In this document: positions 18,340 to 28,425 of the stretch, in pieces
How the letters are laid out: every line of letters begins with the position of its first letter
Position numbering within the stretch: position 1 is the stretch's first letter
Notes under the pieces: model-generated
The model's database searches: none
What the model was told of the DNA's origin: nothing
Seen by the model: only the letters and a program-made list of their open reading frames with translations
Assembly: GCF_014284255.1 (NCBI RefSeq)
Contig: NZ_JACOFV010000018.1
Span: 1-64,000, forward strand
Direction of reading: 5' to 3'
Length of the DNA: 64,000 nt
From: Cognatundibacterium jejuense
GTDB taxonomy: Bacteria > Pseudomonadota > Gammaproteobacteria > Burkholderiales > Burkholderiaceae_D
Translations under genes and position numbers: made by a program

Positions 18340-18378
18340 AATTGCCCCGGCCTCATTTTCAGGGTGGGGCAATTTTTA
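18340..18378 (-). terminator. rho-independent terminator after panB
   Basis: TTGCCCC and GGGGCAA form a stem around a 17-base loop, flanked by A-run and T-run, so it can act on both strands. It lies just downstream of the panB stop codon. Confidence 0.8.
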
Positions 18379-18410
18379 TTGCGCTCTGGGCGCAGTTAGT
18401 AGTTGGGGTG

Positions 18411-19223
18411 TTAAAAACAGTGTTCAGGTGCAGGGAAGGTTTTGTCTTTTACTGCTGCAACATAGGCCAATACTGCGGCGTCGATATTGGTTTGACCTTC
18501 CATGAAATTTTTCACGAAGCGTGCTTTACGACCCGGGAAAACACCAAGCAGGTCGTGCATGACCAACACCTGACCAGAACAATCAACACCAGCGCCTATG
18601 CCGATAGTAGGTATATCTAAACTATCAGTCACTTCTTTACCCAAAGTTGCTGGAATTGCTTCTAAAACCAGCAAACTGGCACCTGCGGCTTGTACTGCCA
18701 AGGCTTCCATTTTGAGCAAACCTGCGGTGGCGTCGGTTTTCCCTTGTACTTTATAGCCACCTAATACATTGACAGACTGTGGCGTCAGGCCTAGATGTGC
18801 GCAAACCGGAATTGCGCGTTCGGTCAGAAATTTGATCGTCGGTGCTAGCCAGTTACCACCTTCTAATTTGACCATTTGCGCCCCGGCTTGTATTAATTGG
18901 ACGGCGTTTTGGTAGGCTGTCTCTGGTGTTCCATAGCTGCCAAAAGGCATGTCCGCGACGATCGCTGCCTTTTTATTGCCGCGCGCCACTGCTGCTGTGT
19001 GGTAGGCAATATCCGTAACCGTCACTGGCAACGTTGAATCGTGGCCCTGGCAAACCATACCGAGGGAGTCGCCTATCAATAAAATATCGACACCACAGCG
19101 ATCCATGAGTGCTGCGAAACTCGCGTCATAACAAGTCAACATGGTGATTTTCTCGCCCTGAACTCTCATGTTCTGTAAGCCAGGAACACTGACAGCTTTA
19201 CGATCTTGTAAATATTCAGCCAT
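18411..19223 (-). CDS. panB: 3-methyl-2-oxobutanoate hydroxymethyltransferase
   Basis: PanB transfers a hydroxymethyl group from methylene-tetrahydrofolate to 2-oxoisovalerate, the first committed step to pantothenate and CoA. Motifs include [76 protein letters not shown] and [22 protein letters not shown] choose ATG 19223 because GGAGAAAAG precedes it; that gives 270 residues, typical of PanB. An in-frame ATG at 19286 would add a 21-residue tail not usual for the family. panC is not adjacent. Confidence 0.95.
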   Translation of the reverse strand: MAEYLQDRKAVSVPGLQNMRVQGEKITMLTCYDASFAALMDRCGVDILLIGDSLGMVCQGHDSTLPVTVTDIAYHTAAVARGNKKAAIVADMPFGSYGTPETAYQNAVQLIQAGAQMVKLEGGNWLAPTIKFLTERAIPVCAHLGLTPQSVNVLGGYKVQGKTDATAGLLKMEALAVQAAGASLLVLEAIPATLGKEVTDSLDIPTIGIGAGVDCSGQVLVMHDLLGVFPGRKARFVKNFMEGQTNIDAAVLAYVAAVKDKTFPAPEHCF

Positions 19224-19379
19224 TCTTTTCTCCAAAGGTGATGCTGCCATTTGATTTTTTGTGACAGCTGGTTTGGTCTCCACCATAACCTCAGACTACG
19301 ATTTTATTATTGACTTGACATTCATGAGTCAAGCCGTGCACTCGTGTTGCGCAGTCTAACTCAAATTCTATTTTTGCTA

Positions 19380-19874
19380 TTAAGGCATTACTTCGCTATC
19401 TGCTAATTGAAAAATCACCTGATCCCTGACGCTATCGATTAAATCAGCTGCTTTTCCGTGTTCTGGAATACTAATATCTGGTGCAATTTGCACTAAAGGT
19501 AGCAGCACAAACGCACGTTCGGTCATGCGCGGATGCGGCACGGTCAGGGTTTCGGTGGCTATCTTTTCTGTGCCGTAGAGTAATACGTCCAGATCCAGTG
19601 TGCGTGGGGCGTTACGATACGGGCGTTCACGACCAAATATCAGTTCTATCGCTTGCAAGGCCTCCAGCAGACTTTGCGCACTCAGACTTGTTTGTAACTC
19701 GACGACCGCATTAACGTAGTCGTCGCCGCTCGAATCGATTGGTGCGCTGCTGTACAAGGAGGATGCAGTCATGAGCCTGCATCCGGCTGTGCGAGCAAGC
19801 TGGTCAATTGCCTCTCGCACGGTTTCCCGTGCATTACCCAGATTGGCACCGATGCCAATGTACGATTTAATCAT
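19380..19874 (-). CDS. folK: 2-amino-4-hydroxy-6-hydroxymethyldihydropteridine pyrophosphokinase
   Basis: FolK (HPPK) pyrophosphorylates the pterin before dihydropteroate synthesis in the folate pathway. The 164-residue protein begins KSYIGIGANLGNA and contains the signature RPYRNAPRTLDLDVLLYG near residues 84-101, then PHPRMTERAFVLLPL. Its ATG overlaps the pcnB stop as ATGA at 19871-19874, a common pcnB-folK arrangement in proteobacteria. Confidence 0.96.
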   Translation of the reverse strand: MIKSYIGIGANLGNARETVREAIDQLARTAGCRLMTASSLYSSAPIDSSGDDYVNAVVELQTSLSAQSLLEALQAIELIFGRERPYRNAPRTLDLDVLLYGTEKIATETLTVPHPRMTERAFVLLPLVQIAPDISIPEHGKAADLIDSVRDQVIFQLADSEVMP

Positions 19875-21226
19875 TCTTCGGCTTTTGCCTTATTGGGCGC
19901 ACGTCGGCGCGGCTTACGTTTTTTTGCGGCAGGTGCGCCACTCGCTTTAGGCTTAGTGTTGATGAGCTTTTCACGCTGTTCAGCATCGCCGTTGATGAAA
20001 CCGGTCCACCATTCACCGATTTCAGCATCAATTTCACCGCTGGCGCAGCGTAGTAGCAAGAAATCATAGCCTGCGCGCAGACGCTGATGTTCCAGCATTT
20101 TGTGGGGTGTTTTACCGACGCGTTTTTCAAAACGTGGTTGCATAGCCCAGATATCACGCATATCCGCGCCGATTTTGCGTTGTATAGCCAAGGCATCTGT
20201 TTGCGCATTCAACACATCATCGGCGGCCAGATGCAAGGCCGGGATAGGGAATTCACCCGCGGCTTTGTAAGCATCCCATTTTTCTAACACTTGATGCCAC
20301 AACAAGGATGCAAATAAGAAGCTCGGCGAAACTGGTTTGCCTTGTTGTACACGTTCGTCGGTATTGGCGAGTGAAAGTGTGACAAATTTCTCACCCAACG
20401 GTTGTTCCATCACCACGTCCAACAGCGGCATCAAGCCGTGGTGCAAGCCTTCTTTACGCAGTTGCTGTAAACATGCCATCGCGTGTCCGCTGGTCAGCAG
20501 TTTCAACATTTCATCAAATACGCGAGCGGCTGGCACATTGTTAATCAACGGCGCCATTACTGCGATAGGAGCACGGGTTGCGGCATCAATTTCAAATTGC
20601 AGTTTTGCCGCAAAGCGAACCACGCGCAGCATGCGTACTGGATCTTCACGATAACGTGCCTCAGGAACGCCGATGATGCGCAATGTTTTTTTACGGATAT
20701 CTTTAATGCCGCCGTGATAGTCGAACACCGTTTGAGAAGCCGGATCGTAGTACATCGCGTTAATCGTGAAATCGCGACGCGCTGCGTCTTCATGCTGTTC
20801 ACCGAACGTATTGTCGCGCAATACGCGCCCATGTTCATCTTTGGGGGCCGCGTCATTAGACGGCCCGCGGAAGGTTGTTACTTCGAGCAAATCCTGACCA
20901 AACATGACGTGGACGATCTGAAAGCGGCGACCGATGATGAAGGCGCGACGGAACAAACGCTTTACCTGCTCTGGAGTCGCATTGGTCGCAATATCGAAAT
21001 CTTTTGGCTTGACGCCGGTCAGCAAGTCACGCACCGCGCCGCCAACGATAAAGGCTTTAAAACCGTTCTCTTGTAAAGTCTGCGTGACGCGGATGGCGTT
21101 GGCTGATACCAATTTGGGGTTGATGCCATGCTCTTTGGCGGTCAACACGGATGGCTTAGGATTAGCTTTGCCAGACTCGGCGGAATTTTTTACACCGAGT
21201 ATTTTGCGGATAAATTTCTTAATCAT
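19871..21226 (-). CDS. pcnB: poly(A) polymerase PcnB
   Basis: PcnB adds 3' poly(A) tails that mark RNA for degradation. From ATG 21226 it is 451 residues. The nucleotidyltransferase head shows FIVGGAVRDLLTGVKPKDFDIATNATPEQVK with the catalytic Asp pair DFD; RRFQIVHVMFG and the RNA-binding region RILRVVRFAAKL-like (RMLRVVRFAAKLQFEID) follow. The C-terminus is Lys/Arg-rich (KKRKPRRRAPNKAKAEE), as usual for PcnB. An upstream in-frame start at 21292 overlaps the preceding HAD gene and is less likely. Confidence 0.95.
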   Translation of the reverse strand: MIKKFIRKILGVKNSAESGKANPKPSVLTAKEHGINPKLVSANAIRVTQTLQENGFKAFIVGGAVRDLLTGVKPKDFDIATNATPEQVKRLFRRAFIIGRRFQIVHVMFGQDLLEVTTFRGPSNDAAPKDEHGRVLRDNTFGEQHEDAARRDFTINAMYYDPASQTVFDYHGGIKDIRKKTLRIIGVPEARYREDPVRMLRVVRFAAKLQFEIDAATRAPIAVMAPLINNVPAARVFDEMLKLLTSGHAMACLQQLRKEGLHHGLMPLLDVVMEQPLGEKFVTLSLANTDERVQQGKPVSPSFLFASLLWHQVLEKWDAYKAAGEFPIPALHLAADDVLNAQTDALAIQRKIGADMRDIWAMQPRFEKRVGKTPHKMLEHQRLRAGYDFLLLRCASGEIDAEIGEWWTGFINGDAEQREKLINTKPKASGAPAAKKRKPRRRAPNKAKAEE

Positions 21227-21236
21227 TGCTTGCGAA

Positions 21237-21914
21237 TTATTGCTGATGAAACAGGTTAATTTGAGGCCATCCGCGCGCTTGTGCATGAGCACTGAGTTTG
21301 GCGTTTGGATTGGTGGCGACCGGATGGGTTACAACCTCAAGCAGAGGTATATCGTTGTGCGAGTCGCTGTAAAAATAGCTATGACTAAAATCACTGAGTT
21401 GTTGATCACGCTGGCGCAACCAATCATGCAGATGGACGACTTTGCCAGAGCCAGAAGTAGGTACGCCAATCAATTTACCAGTGACATTGAGATGTGTGTC
21501 CAGCTCTGGCTCTGCTGCTAATAAATGTTCTACTCCTAAGGCGGCGGCAATGGGAGTTGTCACAAAACGGTTGGTAGCAGTGATGATTGCAATCAGATCA
21601 CCCTGGTCCTGATGTTTTTTCAATAGATCAAATGCTGCAGGTAGCAAGGCAGGTTGTATCACCTCTTGCATAAACTGCGCATGAAACTCATCGAGCTGCG
21701 GGCGTTTGAATTGCGACAGCGTTCTTAAGGCAAATTCCAGATATTCGACAGGATCTAAAGTGCCAGCCTGATATTGCGCAAAAAAATCGGCATTGCGGTG
21801 GGCAAATGCTTCGGCATCGACGGCGCCGATACGGCATAAAAATTGACCCCATTCATAATCTGAATCAATTGGTATCAGCGTGTGGTCGAGATCAAATAAA
21901 GCTAATTGACGCAT
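21237..21914 (-). CDS. HAD-superfamily IB phosphatase (SerB-like)
   Basis: The 225-residue protein has the HAD catalytic motif LFDLDHTLIPIDSDYEW (nucleophile D8, acid/base D10), a motif II region LIAIITATNRFVTTPIAAALGV, and motif III/IV SYFYSDSHNDIPLLEVVTHPVATNPN. This order and the helical cap after motif I are typical of subfamily IB phosphatases related to phosphoserine phosphatase. In other betaproteobacteria, genes of this type sit beside hda and pcnB as here. The substrate is not evident. Confidence 0.9.
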   Translation of the reverse strand: MRQLALFDLDHTLIPIDSDYEWGQFLCRIGAVDAEAFAHRNADFFAQYQAGTLDPVEYLEFALRTLSQFKRPQLDEFHAQFMQEVIQPALLPAAFDLLKKHQDQGDLIAIITATNRFVTTPIAAALGVEHLLAAEPELDTHLNVTGKLIGVPTSGSGKVVHLHDWLRQRDQQLSDFSHSYFYSDSHNDIPLLEVVTHPVATNPNAKLSAHAQARGWPQINLFHQQ

Positions 21915-21944
21915 AAATAGTCTGCAAAATAGTCTGGTTCATTG

Positions 21945-22616
21945 TCAGGGTTGCTGCAGCATGAGTTCACGCAACAGCGGCAAGGTGATCGGACGCTTGG
22001 TGACCAGAGAATAATGGTCGAGCTGGTCCAGCATGTCTGATAACGAGCTCATGTCGCGTTGGTAATGGGTAATTAAATAGGGTAACACGCCAGCGGACAA
22101 TTGAATCCCTCTGGCGTTGGCTGCTCGTTCTAAGGCATCAATTTTATCTTCGTCTGTCAGCCCGTGTAACTGATAAATCAGGCCCCAACCAAAGCGCGTA
22201 CGCAAATCGTCGCGTACATTCAAAATCATCGGTGGATGATTGCCGGTTGCGACCAGAAAGCCACCATGAGCACGCGCTTCATTGAAGAGATTAAATGCCG
22301 CAATCTGATTCAAAGGTGACAGCAAGTGGCAGTCATCTAATAAATACAAACTTACCGCTTCACTAAAATCAAATGCGCTTTCAGGGGCGTTAGCGGGAAT
22401 GTAACGTGATTCGTTATGATCGGCCAGTGCATGCAATAAATGCGTTTTCCCAGCACCGGCTTCACCCCAGATATAGACGGAACGTTCGCCGTACTGGCTA
22501 GCGATGCGTTGAGAAAATAATCCCAATAATTGCGCCAGTTCGGCATTTTGACCAACCACGAAGGTAGTCAGGGATGGCAGTTTTTGTGCATCCAGATCTA
22601 AAAGTAATTGCCTCAT
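21945..22616 (-). CDS. hda: DnaA regulatory inactivator Hda
   Basis: Hda resembles the DnaA AAA+ domain and, with the DNA clamp, promotes ATP hydrolysis by DnaA after initiation. The 223-residue protein has a short clamp-binding-like start (RQLLLDLD), Walker A GEAGAGKTHLLHAL, Walker B-type LYLLDDCHLL and sensor-like regions (LVATGNHPP, DDLRTRFGWGLIYQL). There is no C-terminal DNA-binding domain, which separates it from DnaA. Its ATG overlaps the stop of the upstream permease gene (22613-22616). Confidence 0.93.
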   Translation of the reverse strand: MRQLLLDLDAQKLPSLTTFVVGQNAELAQLLGLFSQRIASQYGERSVYIWGEAGAGKTHLLHALADHNESRYIPANAPESAFDFSEAVSLYLLDDCHLLSPLNQIAAFNLFNEARAHGGFLVATGNHPPMILNVRDDLRTRFGWGLIYQLHGLTDEDKIDALERAANARGIQLSAGVLPYLITHYQRDMSSLSDMLDQLDHYSLVTKRPITLPLLRELMLQQP

Positions 22617-23698
22617 GACTGTCGATAAAAAGGACTATTAAAATACGAGGCGCGCAGATGTTTGACTGCTACCGATACGACCGCTGATGCGGGTAGGGCA
22701 ACCAGTATGCCGATAAAGCCAAATAATTGTCCAAATGCCATTAAGGCAAAAATGACAGTTAGAGGGTGCAAACCTATGCGTTCGCCGACTAAGCGCGGCG
22801 TCAGGAAAAAAGATTCCAGTGTCTGACCGATACCGTAAATGATCGCGACTGCAATCAATCCATGCGCGCCATCAAATTGTAATACAGCCCCGATTAATGC
22901 CAGCACCAGACCCAGACCAAAACCCAGATATGGAATAAAGACCAAAAATCCGGTAATAATGCCCACTGGTAATGCCAAGTCAAAGCGCGCGATACTCAAT
23001 GCAGCGGAATAGTAAATTGCCAATACCAGCATCACTAACAGTTGTCCGCGCAAATATTGCGCAAGGATATCGTCTACTTCTAATAACGCGGTGGTCGCTC
23101 GATGCGTCCAGCGACGTGGAATAAATTGTGCCGAGCGTTCAATCAAAGCGTGCCAGTCCAGCAATAAATAAAATAAAACGATGGGAATTAACAACAGATT
23201 TGCAACCATGCCGATGACTGCCGTACCGCCAACGCGGATAGAAGACAAGATGGCTTTACCGATAACATCACTGCTTCCGGCAAATTGTTCACTTAATAAT
23301 GCTTTAATGCCGGTGCTGTCGAGTTTGATGTTGTAGCCGTATTCTGCCAGCTTTGGCCCGAGAAACTGGTCTAATCTGTCCAAAAACAGCGGAATTTCAT
23401 CTTGTAATTGCGGTATCTCCCGTTTTAATATCGGGACGATGACGAAAATTAAGCCCAGTACCAGCGCAATAAACAACACGATCAATAATGTTGCCGCTAC
23501 CGAGCGCGGCAAGCGCAAGCGCCCGATACGTAGCGCACACAGACGATCAAGCCAGGGATTGAGCACATAGGCAATTGTCGCCGACACAATAAACGGCATC
23601 AGAACCGGACCCAGCATAGAGAACAAGACCAATAGTGCGCATCCTGTCGCCAGCCATAGCAGGGTTTGTTTTTGCTCGGTTGTAATAGAGAGTGACAT
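22613..23698 (-). CDS. AI-2E family transporter (PerM-like)
   Basis: A 361-residue integral membrane protein with about eight hydrophobic segments in the AI-2E/PerM pattern: LLVLFSMLGPVLMPFIVSATIAYVLNPW at the start, PRSVAATLLIVLFIALVLGLIFVIVPIL, a soluble helical stretch at 95-150, then LVFIPYLGFGLGLVLALIGAVLQF and GERIGLHPLTVIFALMAFGQLFGFIGILVALP. Proteins of this family have been linked to export of small molecules or ions; its role here is unknown. It is coupled to hda and divergent from purM, a gene order seen widely in betaproteobacteria. Confidence 0.9.
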   Translation of the reverse strand: MSLSITTEQKQTLLWLATGCALLVLFSMLGPVLMPFIVSATIAYVLNPWLDRLCALRIGRLRLPRSVAATLLIVLFIALVLGLIFVIVPILKREIPQLQDEIPLFLDRLDQFLGPKLAEYGYNIKLDSTGIKALLSEQFAGSSDVIGKAILSSIRVGGTAVIGMVANLLLIPIVLFYLLLDWHALIERSAQFIPRRWTHRATTALLEVDDILAQYLRGQLLVMLVLAIYYSAALSIARFDLALPVGIITGFLVFIPYLGFGLGLVLALIGAVLQFDGAHGLIAVAIIYGIGQTLESFFLTPRLVGERIGLHPLTVIFALMAFGQLFGFIGILVALPASAVVSVAVKHLRASYFNSPFYRQS

Positions 23699-23857
23699 CG
23701 TATTGACTGTTCGCTTATAAAATTATTTGCTGATGTGTTGATGAGGTCTTGTCCAAATATAGGTCAAGCCGCGGTCATTTTGTTAAAATAGCGTTTTTGC
23801 CGGAGTTTTCTGGCAATTCCTCTATTTTACCGCCTCAAGCCCCTACTGACGACTATC

Positions 23858-24901
23858 ATGAGCACTCCTACCTCTGTTTCTCTCTCTTACGCCGACGCTG
23901 GTGTCGATATGGTTGCTGGCGACGCCCTCGTCGATGCCATCAAACCTTTTGCTAAACGAACCATGCGCGAAGGCGTGATGGCAGGTATTGGTGGCTTCGG
24001 TGCAATGTTCGAAGTCAGCAAAAAATACAAAGAACCAGTGTTGGTTTCTGGTACGGACGGTGTCGGTACTAAATTGAAGCTGGCTTTTCATCTGAATAAA
24101 CATGACACCGTTGGTATCGATCTGGTTGCGATGAGTGTCAATGATATTCTGGTACAAGGTGCAGAACCTTTGTTCTTCCTTGATTATTTTGCCTGCGGTA
24201 AGTTGGATGTTGCTACAGCAACTGACGTCATCAAAGGCGTTGCCGCTGGTTGCGAACAAGCTGGATGCGCATTGATTGGTGGTGAAACTGCCGAAATGCC
24301 ATCTATGTACCCAGATGGCGAGTATGATCTGGCTGGTTTTGCGGTCGGCGCGGTAGAAAAATCTAAAATTATCGATGGCAGCAAAATCCAACCAGGCGAC
24401 GTCATCCTCGGTCTGGCTTCTTCAGGTATCCATTCAAACGGTTTCTCTCTTGTACGCAAAATCATCGAAGTTGCTCAGCCCGATCTGAACGCTGATTTCC
24501 ATGGCCGTACGCTGGGTGATGCATTGATGGCACCAACCCGCATTTACGTTAAACCGTTGCTGGCGCTGATGGAAGCGATCGAAATCAAAGGTATGGCTCA
24601 TATTACTGGCGGCGGTTTGGTTGAAAACGTACCACGCGTTTTGGGCGATAAATTAACAGCCGTCTTGCACAAAGATGGTTGGGTCATGCCACCACTTTTC
24701 ACCTGGCTGCAACAACACGGCGGCGTTGCTGACGCAGAAATGCACCGTGTATTTAACTGCGGTATCGGGATGGTTGTGATTGTTTCTGCCGACAATGCGG
24801 ATGCTGCAATTGCCCATCTGGCAGCCTCGGGTGAGACGGTTTCACGTATCGGTGAAATCCGTGCACGTGAAGGTAACGAGCACCCAACGATCGTCGTCTG
24901 A
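23858..24901 (+). CDS. purM: phosphoribosylformylglycinamidine cyclo-ligase
   Basis: PurM closes the imidazole ring to form AIR in purine synthesis. The 347-residue protein begins [23 protein letters not shown], then shows [53 protein letters not shown] and [28 protein letters not shown], all typical of the family, plus [15 protein letters not shown]. Length is normal. It is transcribed alone, divergently from the permease, and ends at a strong terminator. Confidence 0.98.
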   Translation: MSTPTSVSLSYADAGVDMVAGDALVDAIKPFAKRTMREGVMAGIGGFGAMFEVSKKYKEPVLVSGTDGVGTKLKLAFHLNKHDTVGIDLVAMSVNDILVQGAEPLFFLDYFACGKLDVATATDVIKGVAAGCEQAGCALIGGETAEMPSMYPDGEYDLAGFAVGAVEKSKIIDGSKIQPGDVILGLASSGIHSNGFSLVRKIIEVAQPDLNADFHGRTLGDALMAPTRIYVKPLLALMEAIEIKGMAHITGGGLVENVPRVLGDKLTAVLHKDGWVMPPLFTWLQQHGGVADAEMHRVFNCGIGMVVIVSADNADAAIAHLAASGETVSRIGEIRAREGNEHPTIVV

Positions 24902-24922
24902 TTTTTATTTTTGTCATTCGAG

Positions 24923-24959
24923 ACGCTGCACTTTTTGATTAAAGTGCAGCGTTTTTTTT
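24923..24959 (+). terminator. rho-independent terminator after purM
   Basis: ACGCTGCACTTT and AAAGTGCAGCGT form a perfect 12-base-pair stem with a six-base loop, followed by eight T. Confidence 0.95.
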
Positions 24960-25264
24960 GCGCCCAAAAATGTCTTCTACAAATAAAAAATGGCTGATAG
25001 CATTGATTGGCACTGATGTTATTTCTGATCTTTCAGAGGGCTGGTGATTTTCGTGGCTTTTTTCGACACCTACTGCAGTTATGTCCTGCCTGACCGCAAT
25101 TTATATTGTGGTAGCTAGGGTTAATCCTCTAAGCGAAAAAATAAAATAAATAATAATTAAGTGTTGTATTAAAATAAACTACCTGATCGTTCAGTTGGAT
25201 GAGGTTGATGGATAGGCAGAAAGCATTTTGCTGCTATTGTGAAACTTGTTTTTGAAAAATTAAA
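24960..25264. other. intergenic region before the S41 protease gene
   Basis: About 300 bases, AT-rich in the second half. A 25-codon ORF at its left end lacks a ribosome site. No convincing promoter or operator can be picked by eye. Confidence 0.4.
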
Positions 25265-26695
25265 ATGAAAAAAATTCTTTCTTTAAGTTTGGTCAGTATC
25301 CTTGCTGCATGTGGCGGAGGCGGTGGTAGCAGTTCAGGAGGTTCCGTAGCTTCAAACGTATTACCGCCTTCCTCTAGCCTGGCGAATCAATGCGCTGCTC
25401 CGCGCCCTAATACATCCGATGTTCAAGGTTCAGCCGATACAGAAAAAGCTTATTTGCGCTCTTTTGTGGATGAAACTTATCTTTGGTATAAAGATGTTCC
25501 GGCCAATCTGGTTCCAGCTAGTTATGCGACGCCACAAACATATTTTGATGCGCTTAAAACCCCTTTAACCACTGCATCTGGCAAACCTGTTGATCAATTT
25601 CACTGGTCTCAAACGACGGCATCCTGGAATGCGGCTTCTTCTGGTATTTCGCAGGACTATGGCGTTCAGTGGGCAGCACAATCACTGGTGCCTCCAAGAG
25701 TATTTATTGCAGCTGAAGTTGCCAGTGGATCACCTGCAGCACTTGCTGGCGTAAAACGTGGCGACAAAGTATTGACGGTGGATGGAGTTGATTTGGTCAA
25801 TGATAATACTCAGGCCGGTATCAACATTCTTAACGAAGGTTTATTTCCAAGCAAATTGGCTGCGCATACCATAGGATTCAGCGGAAAATCACCAGTCACC
25901 ATGACACCTGCAACTTATACTGTTGCTACTGTCAAAAACGTGAGCACGATTCAAACTGCAAATGGTGCTGTTGGCTACTTTGCTTTCGATACACACATTC
26001 AAAAATCCGAAGCCGAATTAATGAGTGCGATTAGCCAATTGAAAGCCGCGGGTGTTACTGATCTCGTCATCGATCTTCGTTATAACGGTGGCGGTCTGCT
26101 ATATATTGCCAGTGAGTTGGCGTACATGATTGCTGGTCCGACGATCACTTCTAACAAAATTTTCGAACAACTCACTTACAACGATAAGTTAACATCGAAA
26201 AATCAAATCTACCCATTTTATTCATCAAGTACGACGAATCAAGCCTTGCCAACTCTGGGGTTGAATCATGTTACTTTGTTGGTGACGGGAGGAACGGCAT
26301 CTGCAAGTGAATCTATCATTAACAGCTTACGTGGCGTTGGTGTAAAAGTTGATTTAATCGGTGCGACAACACGTGGTAAGCCATATGGTTTTGTGCCGCA
26401 GGATAACTGTTCTTACACTTATTTTTCAATTCAGTTCAAAGGTCAAAATAACATCGGCTATGGTGATTATGCGGATGGCTTTGCACCAACATGCAATGCT
26501 CCGGACGATTTCACTCATTTGCGTGGCGATCCTTCTGAGACCATGTTAAAAACAGCGCTCAACTATCGTCTGACCAATGTTTGCCCGGCGAATGTGACCA
26601 GTACAACTGTAACTGGATTCGATGCACTTAAATTCAATTTAATTCGTCCGCAAAGTCAGGAAATGCGAATCGTTACACCTAAACCTGGTATATGA
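25265..26695 (+). CDS. S41-family C-terminal-processing protease, lipoprotein
   Basis: The 476-residue protein starts with a lipoprotein signal (lipobox LAAC, C16) followed by a Gly/Ser tether, so it should be anchored in an envelope membrane. A PDZ-like region lies at about 145-215 (PAALAGVKRGDKVLTVDGVDL). The S41 catalytic domain has LVIDLRYNGGGL near 267 and the nucleophile S348 in TASASESIINSLRG, with the likely dyad lysine K372 in TTRGKPYG. It belongs to the tail-specific protease clan; the substrate is unknown. Its TGA overlaps the start of the next gene as ATGA. Confidence 0.9.
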   Translation: MKKILSLSLVSILAACGGGGGSSSGGSVASNVLPPSSSLANQCAAPRPNTSDVQGSADTEKAYLRSFVDETYLWYKDVPANLVPASYATPQTYFDALKTPLTTASGKPVDQFHWSQTTASWNAASSGISQDYGVQWAAQSLVPPRVFIAAEVASGSPAALAGVKRGDKVLTVDGVDLVNDNTQAGINILNEGLFPSKLAAHTIGFSGKSPVTMTPATYTVATVKNVSTIQTANGAVGYFAFDTHIQKSEAELMSAISQLKAAGVTDLVIDLRYNGGGLLYIASELAYMIAGPTITSNKIFEQLTYNDKLTSKNQIYPFYSSSTTNQALPTLGLNHVTLLVTGGTASASESIINSLRGVGVKVDLIGATTRGKPYGFVPQDNCSYTYFSIQFKGQNNIGYGDYADGFAPTCNAPDDFTHLRGDPSETMLKTALNYRLTNVCPANVTSTTVTGFDALKFNLIRPQSQEMRIVTPKPGI

Positions 26696-27072
26696 GAACA
26701 CACCGGGTCTTGTTACACACATTGACTGTCATTGCCTTAACAGCGTGCCAGTCAGGTGGTGCAACGCCGGAAGAGCGGCCAGCTTTGTTAAGCAATGCTA
26801 GCCAGCTCGCCTTGCAGGAGCTGCAAGAGGTTACAGCCAAGGTCAGTGGTTTTAGCGATGTTCTGTTGTCCGAGAAGGACTGGATGCAAGACAGCGACGT
26901 TGTATTGGAACGCCGTCATCAACGCAATCCGCAAGGCGATCTGATACAAGGGCGAGATATTGAGATGCCGCACAGGGTTCGTTTACTTAAGCGAGCAAAT
27001 CAATGCCTCCTAATTGATCTGAACACTGGGCGCAGTGAGTCTCTGCACCAGGTGCAATGTCATGTGAAATAG
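26692..27072 (+). CDS. small putative lipoprotein
   Basis: A 126-residue protein beginning RTHRVLLHTLTVIALTACQSGG, a lipoprotein signal with C19 in TAC. The rest is polar, with LQELQEVTAKVSGFSDVLLSEKD and a C-terminal half with two cysteines (CLLIDLNTG and VQCHVK). No family recognised. It overlaps the protease stop codon by four bases, so it is co-translated and may act with it. A terminator follows 25 bases later. Confidence 0.75.
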   Translation: MRTHRVLLHTLTVIALTACQSGGATPEERPALLSNASQLALQELQEVTAKVSGFSDVLLSEKDWMQDSDVVLERRHQRNPQGDLIQGRDIEMPHRVRLLKRANQCLLIDLNTGRSESLHQVQCHVK

Positions 27073-27095
27073 ATTGGCAAATGGCAATTCCAAAA

Positions 27096-27130
27096 GAACC
27101 TCTGTATCGAATTTACAGAGGTTTTTTTTA
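27096..27130 (+). terminator. rho-independent terminator
   Basis: AACCTCTGTA pairs with TTACAGAGGTT around a short loop and is followed by eight T. It ends the protease-lipoprotein operon. Confidence 0.9.
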
Positions 27131-27312
27131 TTAAAAGTGTCGATCATGCGCCAACATTACAAAGTCAAAATTCCACCAGTATCACTGATGAAGTGGAAAA
27201 TTATCTATCATATTGATATTTTTTGTTACTTTACGTTGTATTTTGTTTCCACAGTTGATTGGTGCAAATAGAGTCATTTAAAATTCCTTAAAGAAATTTA
27301 GTGGAGTCAACA

Positions 27313-28350
27313 ATGACAGTGCACCAAAAATTGGAAATTTATTACGTGCATTCGTCTTATGTACGACGCACTTATTCCCAACTTTTGGCCCGTGATGTTG
27401 ACGCTCTCAAGGTACTGAGTGTGTCTGGACTGACTCTTGAGCAGATCAGCATTGCGGACGGTATGATTGATATCAAATTCTACGCAAGGTTTATTAAAGA
27501 AGCTAAACGATTACTTTTTTGTCCGTGGTTAGGCCTGGAATTTGGGCAGGAAGGCGACTCTGCCTCGCACGGTGCGGTAGGACATGCTGCAGCTGCCTGC
27601 GAAAACCTCAGAGAAGCTTTAACAGTAATTGCACAATATGGTCATTTGCGTGCAGACGCGTTTATATTTCGCTATGTTGAAAATGAGATGGAAGGCAAGT
27701 TAATCATCTCTGAACGAATTCATTTAGGTGATGCGAGTCAATTTTTTTTCGAATCGATATTTGCTACTTTAGTACGAGGTTTTCAATCGGTCATCGCTAC
27801 AAATTTAAATAAAATAGTTGTTGATATGCCTTTTTCAGAAAAAATGTGGTCCGATGTTTATCGTCAGTTTAGTCCTTGCCAGGTACGTTTTGGTTACGAT
27901 AATCTTGCCTTTCATTTTCCGATAGAAATGTTAACTCAGGTTTGCATTACTTCCGATACTGAAGTCCTGAATATGTCTTTGTACGAATGCGAACGCAAGA
28001 ATCAAAGTTTATCAGGACGTAAGCAGTCATTTGCATTGCGTGTTGCGGATCTTCTCAAACGAGTTGATCTGACGACTGATCGTATGCCTGATCTGTCACA
28101 TGTTGCGAGCCATTTGTGCGTATCAAGTCGTACCTTAATGCGTAAGTTAAAAGAAGAGGGAACGAGTTTTAAGGAGTTGCTTGACGCTAACCACAAACAG
28201 TTGGCTTGTTGGTACTTGCGAAATACGGATGAATCGGTTGAAGTCATTGCAATGCGTCTTGGGTATCAAGATCCTACCAATTTTAGTCGCACCTTCCGCC
28301 GATGGTATACCGATACACCAAGTGAATACCGACGGCGGAATCAATCCTGA
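27313..28350 (+). CDS. AraC-family transcriptional regulator
   Basis: The 345-residue regulator starts at ATG 27313 with TGGAG six bases upstream; a GTG at 27301 would overlap that site. Its first two thirds match the Arabinose_bd-type sensor region of OruR/ArgR-like regulators (LEQISIADGMIDIKFYARFIKEA, FGQEGDSASHGAVGHAAAACENLREAL). The C-terminal 100 residues carry two helix-turn-helix units: LSHVASHLCVSSRTLMRKLKEEGTSFKELLD and VIAMRLGYQDPTNFSRTFRRWYTDTPSEYR. Its target is unknown; it converges on the two-partner secretion genes and stands alone. Confidence 0.9.
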   Translation: MTVHQKLEIYYVHSSYVRRTYSQLLARDVDALKVLSVSGLTLEQISIADGMIDIKFYARFIKEAKRLLFCPWLGLEFGQEGDSASHGAVGHAAAACENLREALTVIAQYGHLRADAFIFRYVENEMEGKLIISERIHLGDASQFFFESIFATLVRGFQSVIATNLNKIVVDMPFSEKMWSDVYRQFSPCQVRFGYDNLAFHFPIEMLTQVCITSDTEVLNMSLYECERKNQSLSGRKQSFALRVADLLKRVDLTTDRMPDLSHVASHLCVSSRTLMRKLKEEGTSFKELLDANHKQLACWYLRNTDESVEVIAMRLGYQDPTNFSRTFRRWYTDTPSEYRRRNQS

Positions 28351-28425
28351 ACGCGTTTTATAAATCAAACACGGCATTCAAAAATTCCTGACGTATGAAT
28401 GCAGTATCATGGTTATGAAGAAGAA

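Noticed and set aside
25265-27072. Protease-lipoprotein pair as a defence or toxin system
   Set aside because: The S41 lipoprotein and its partner look like envelope proteins; nothing indicates a nuclease, toxin or phage link.
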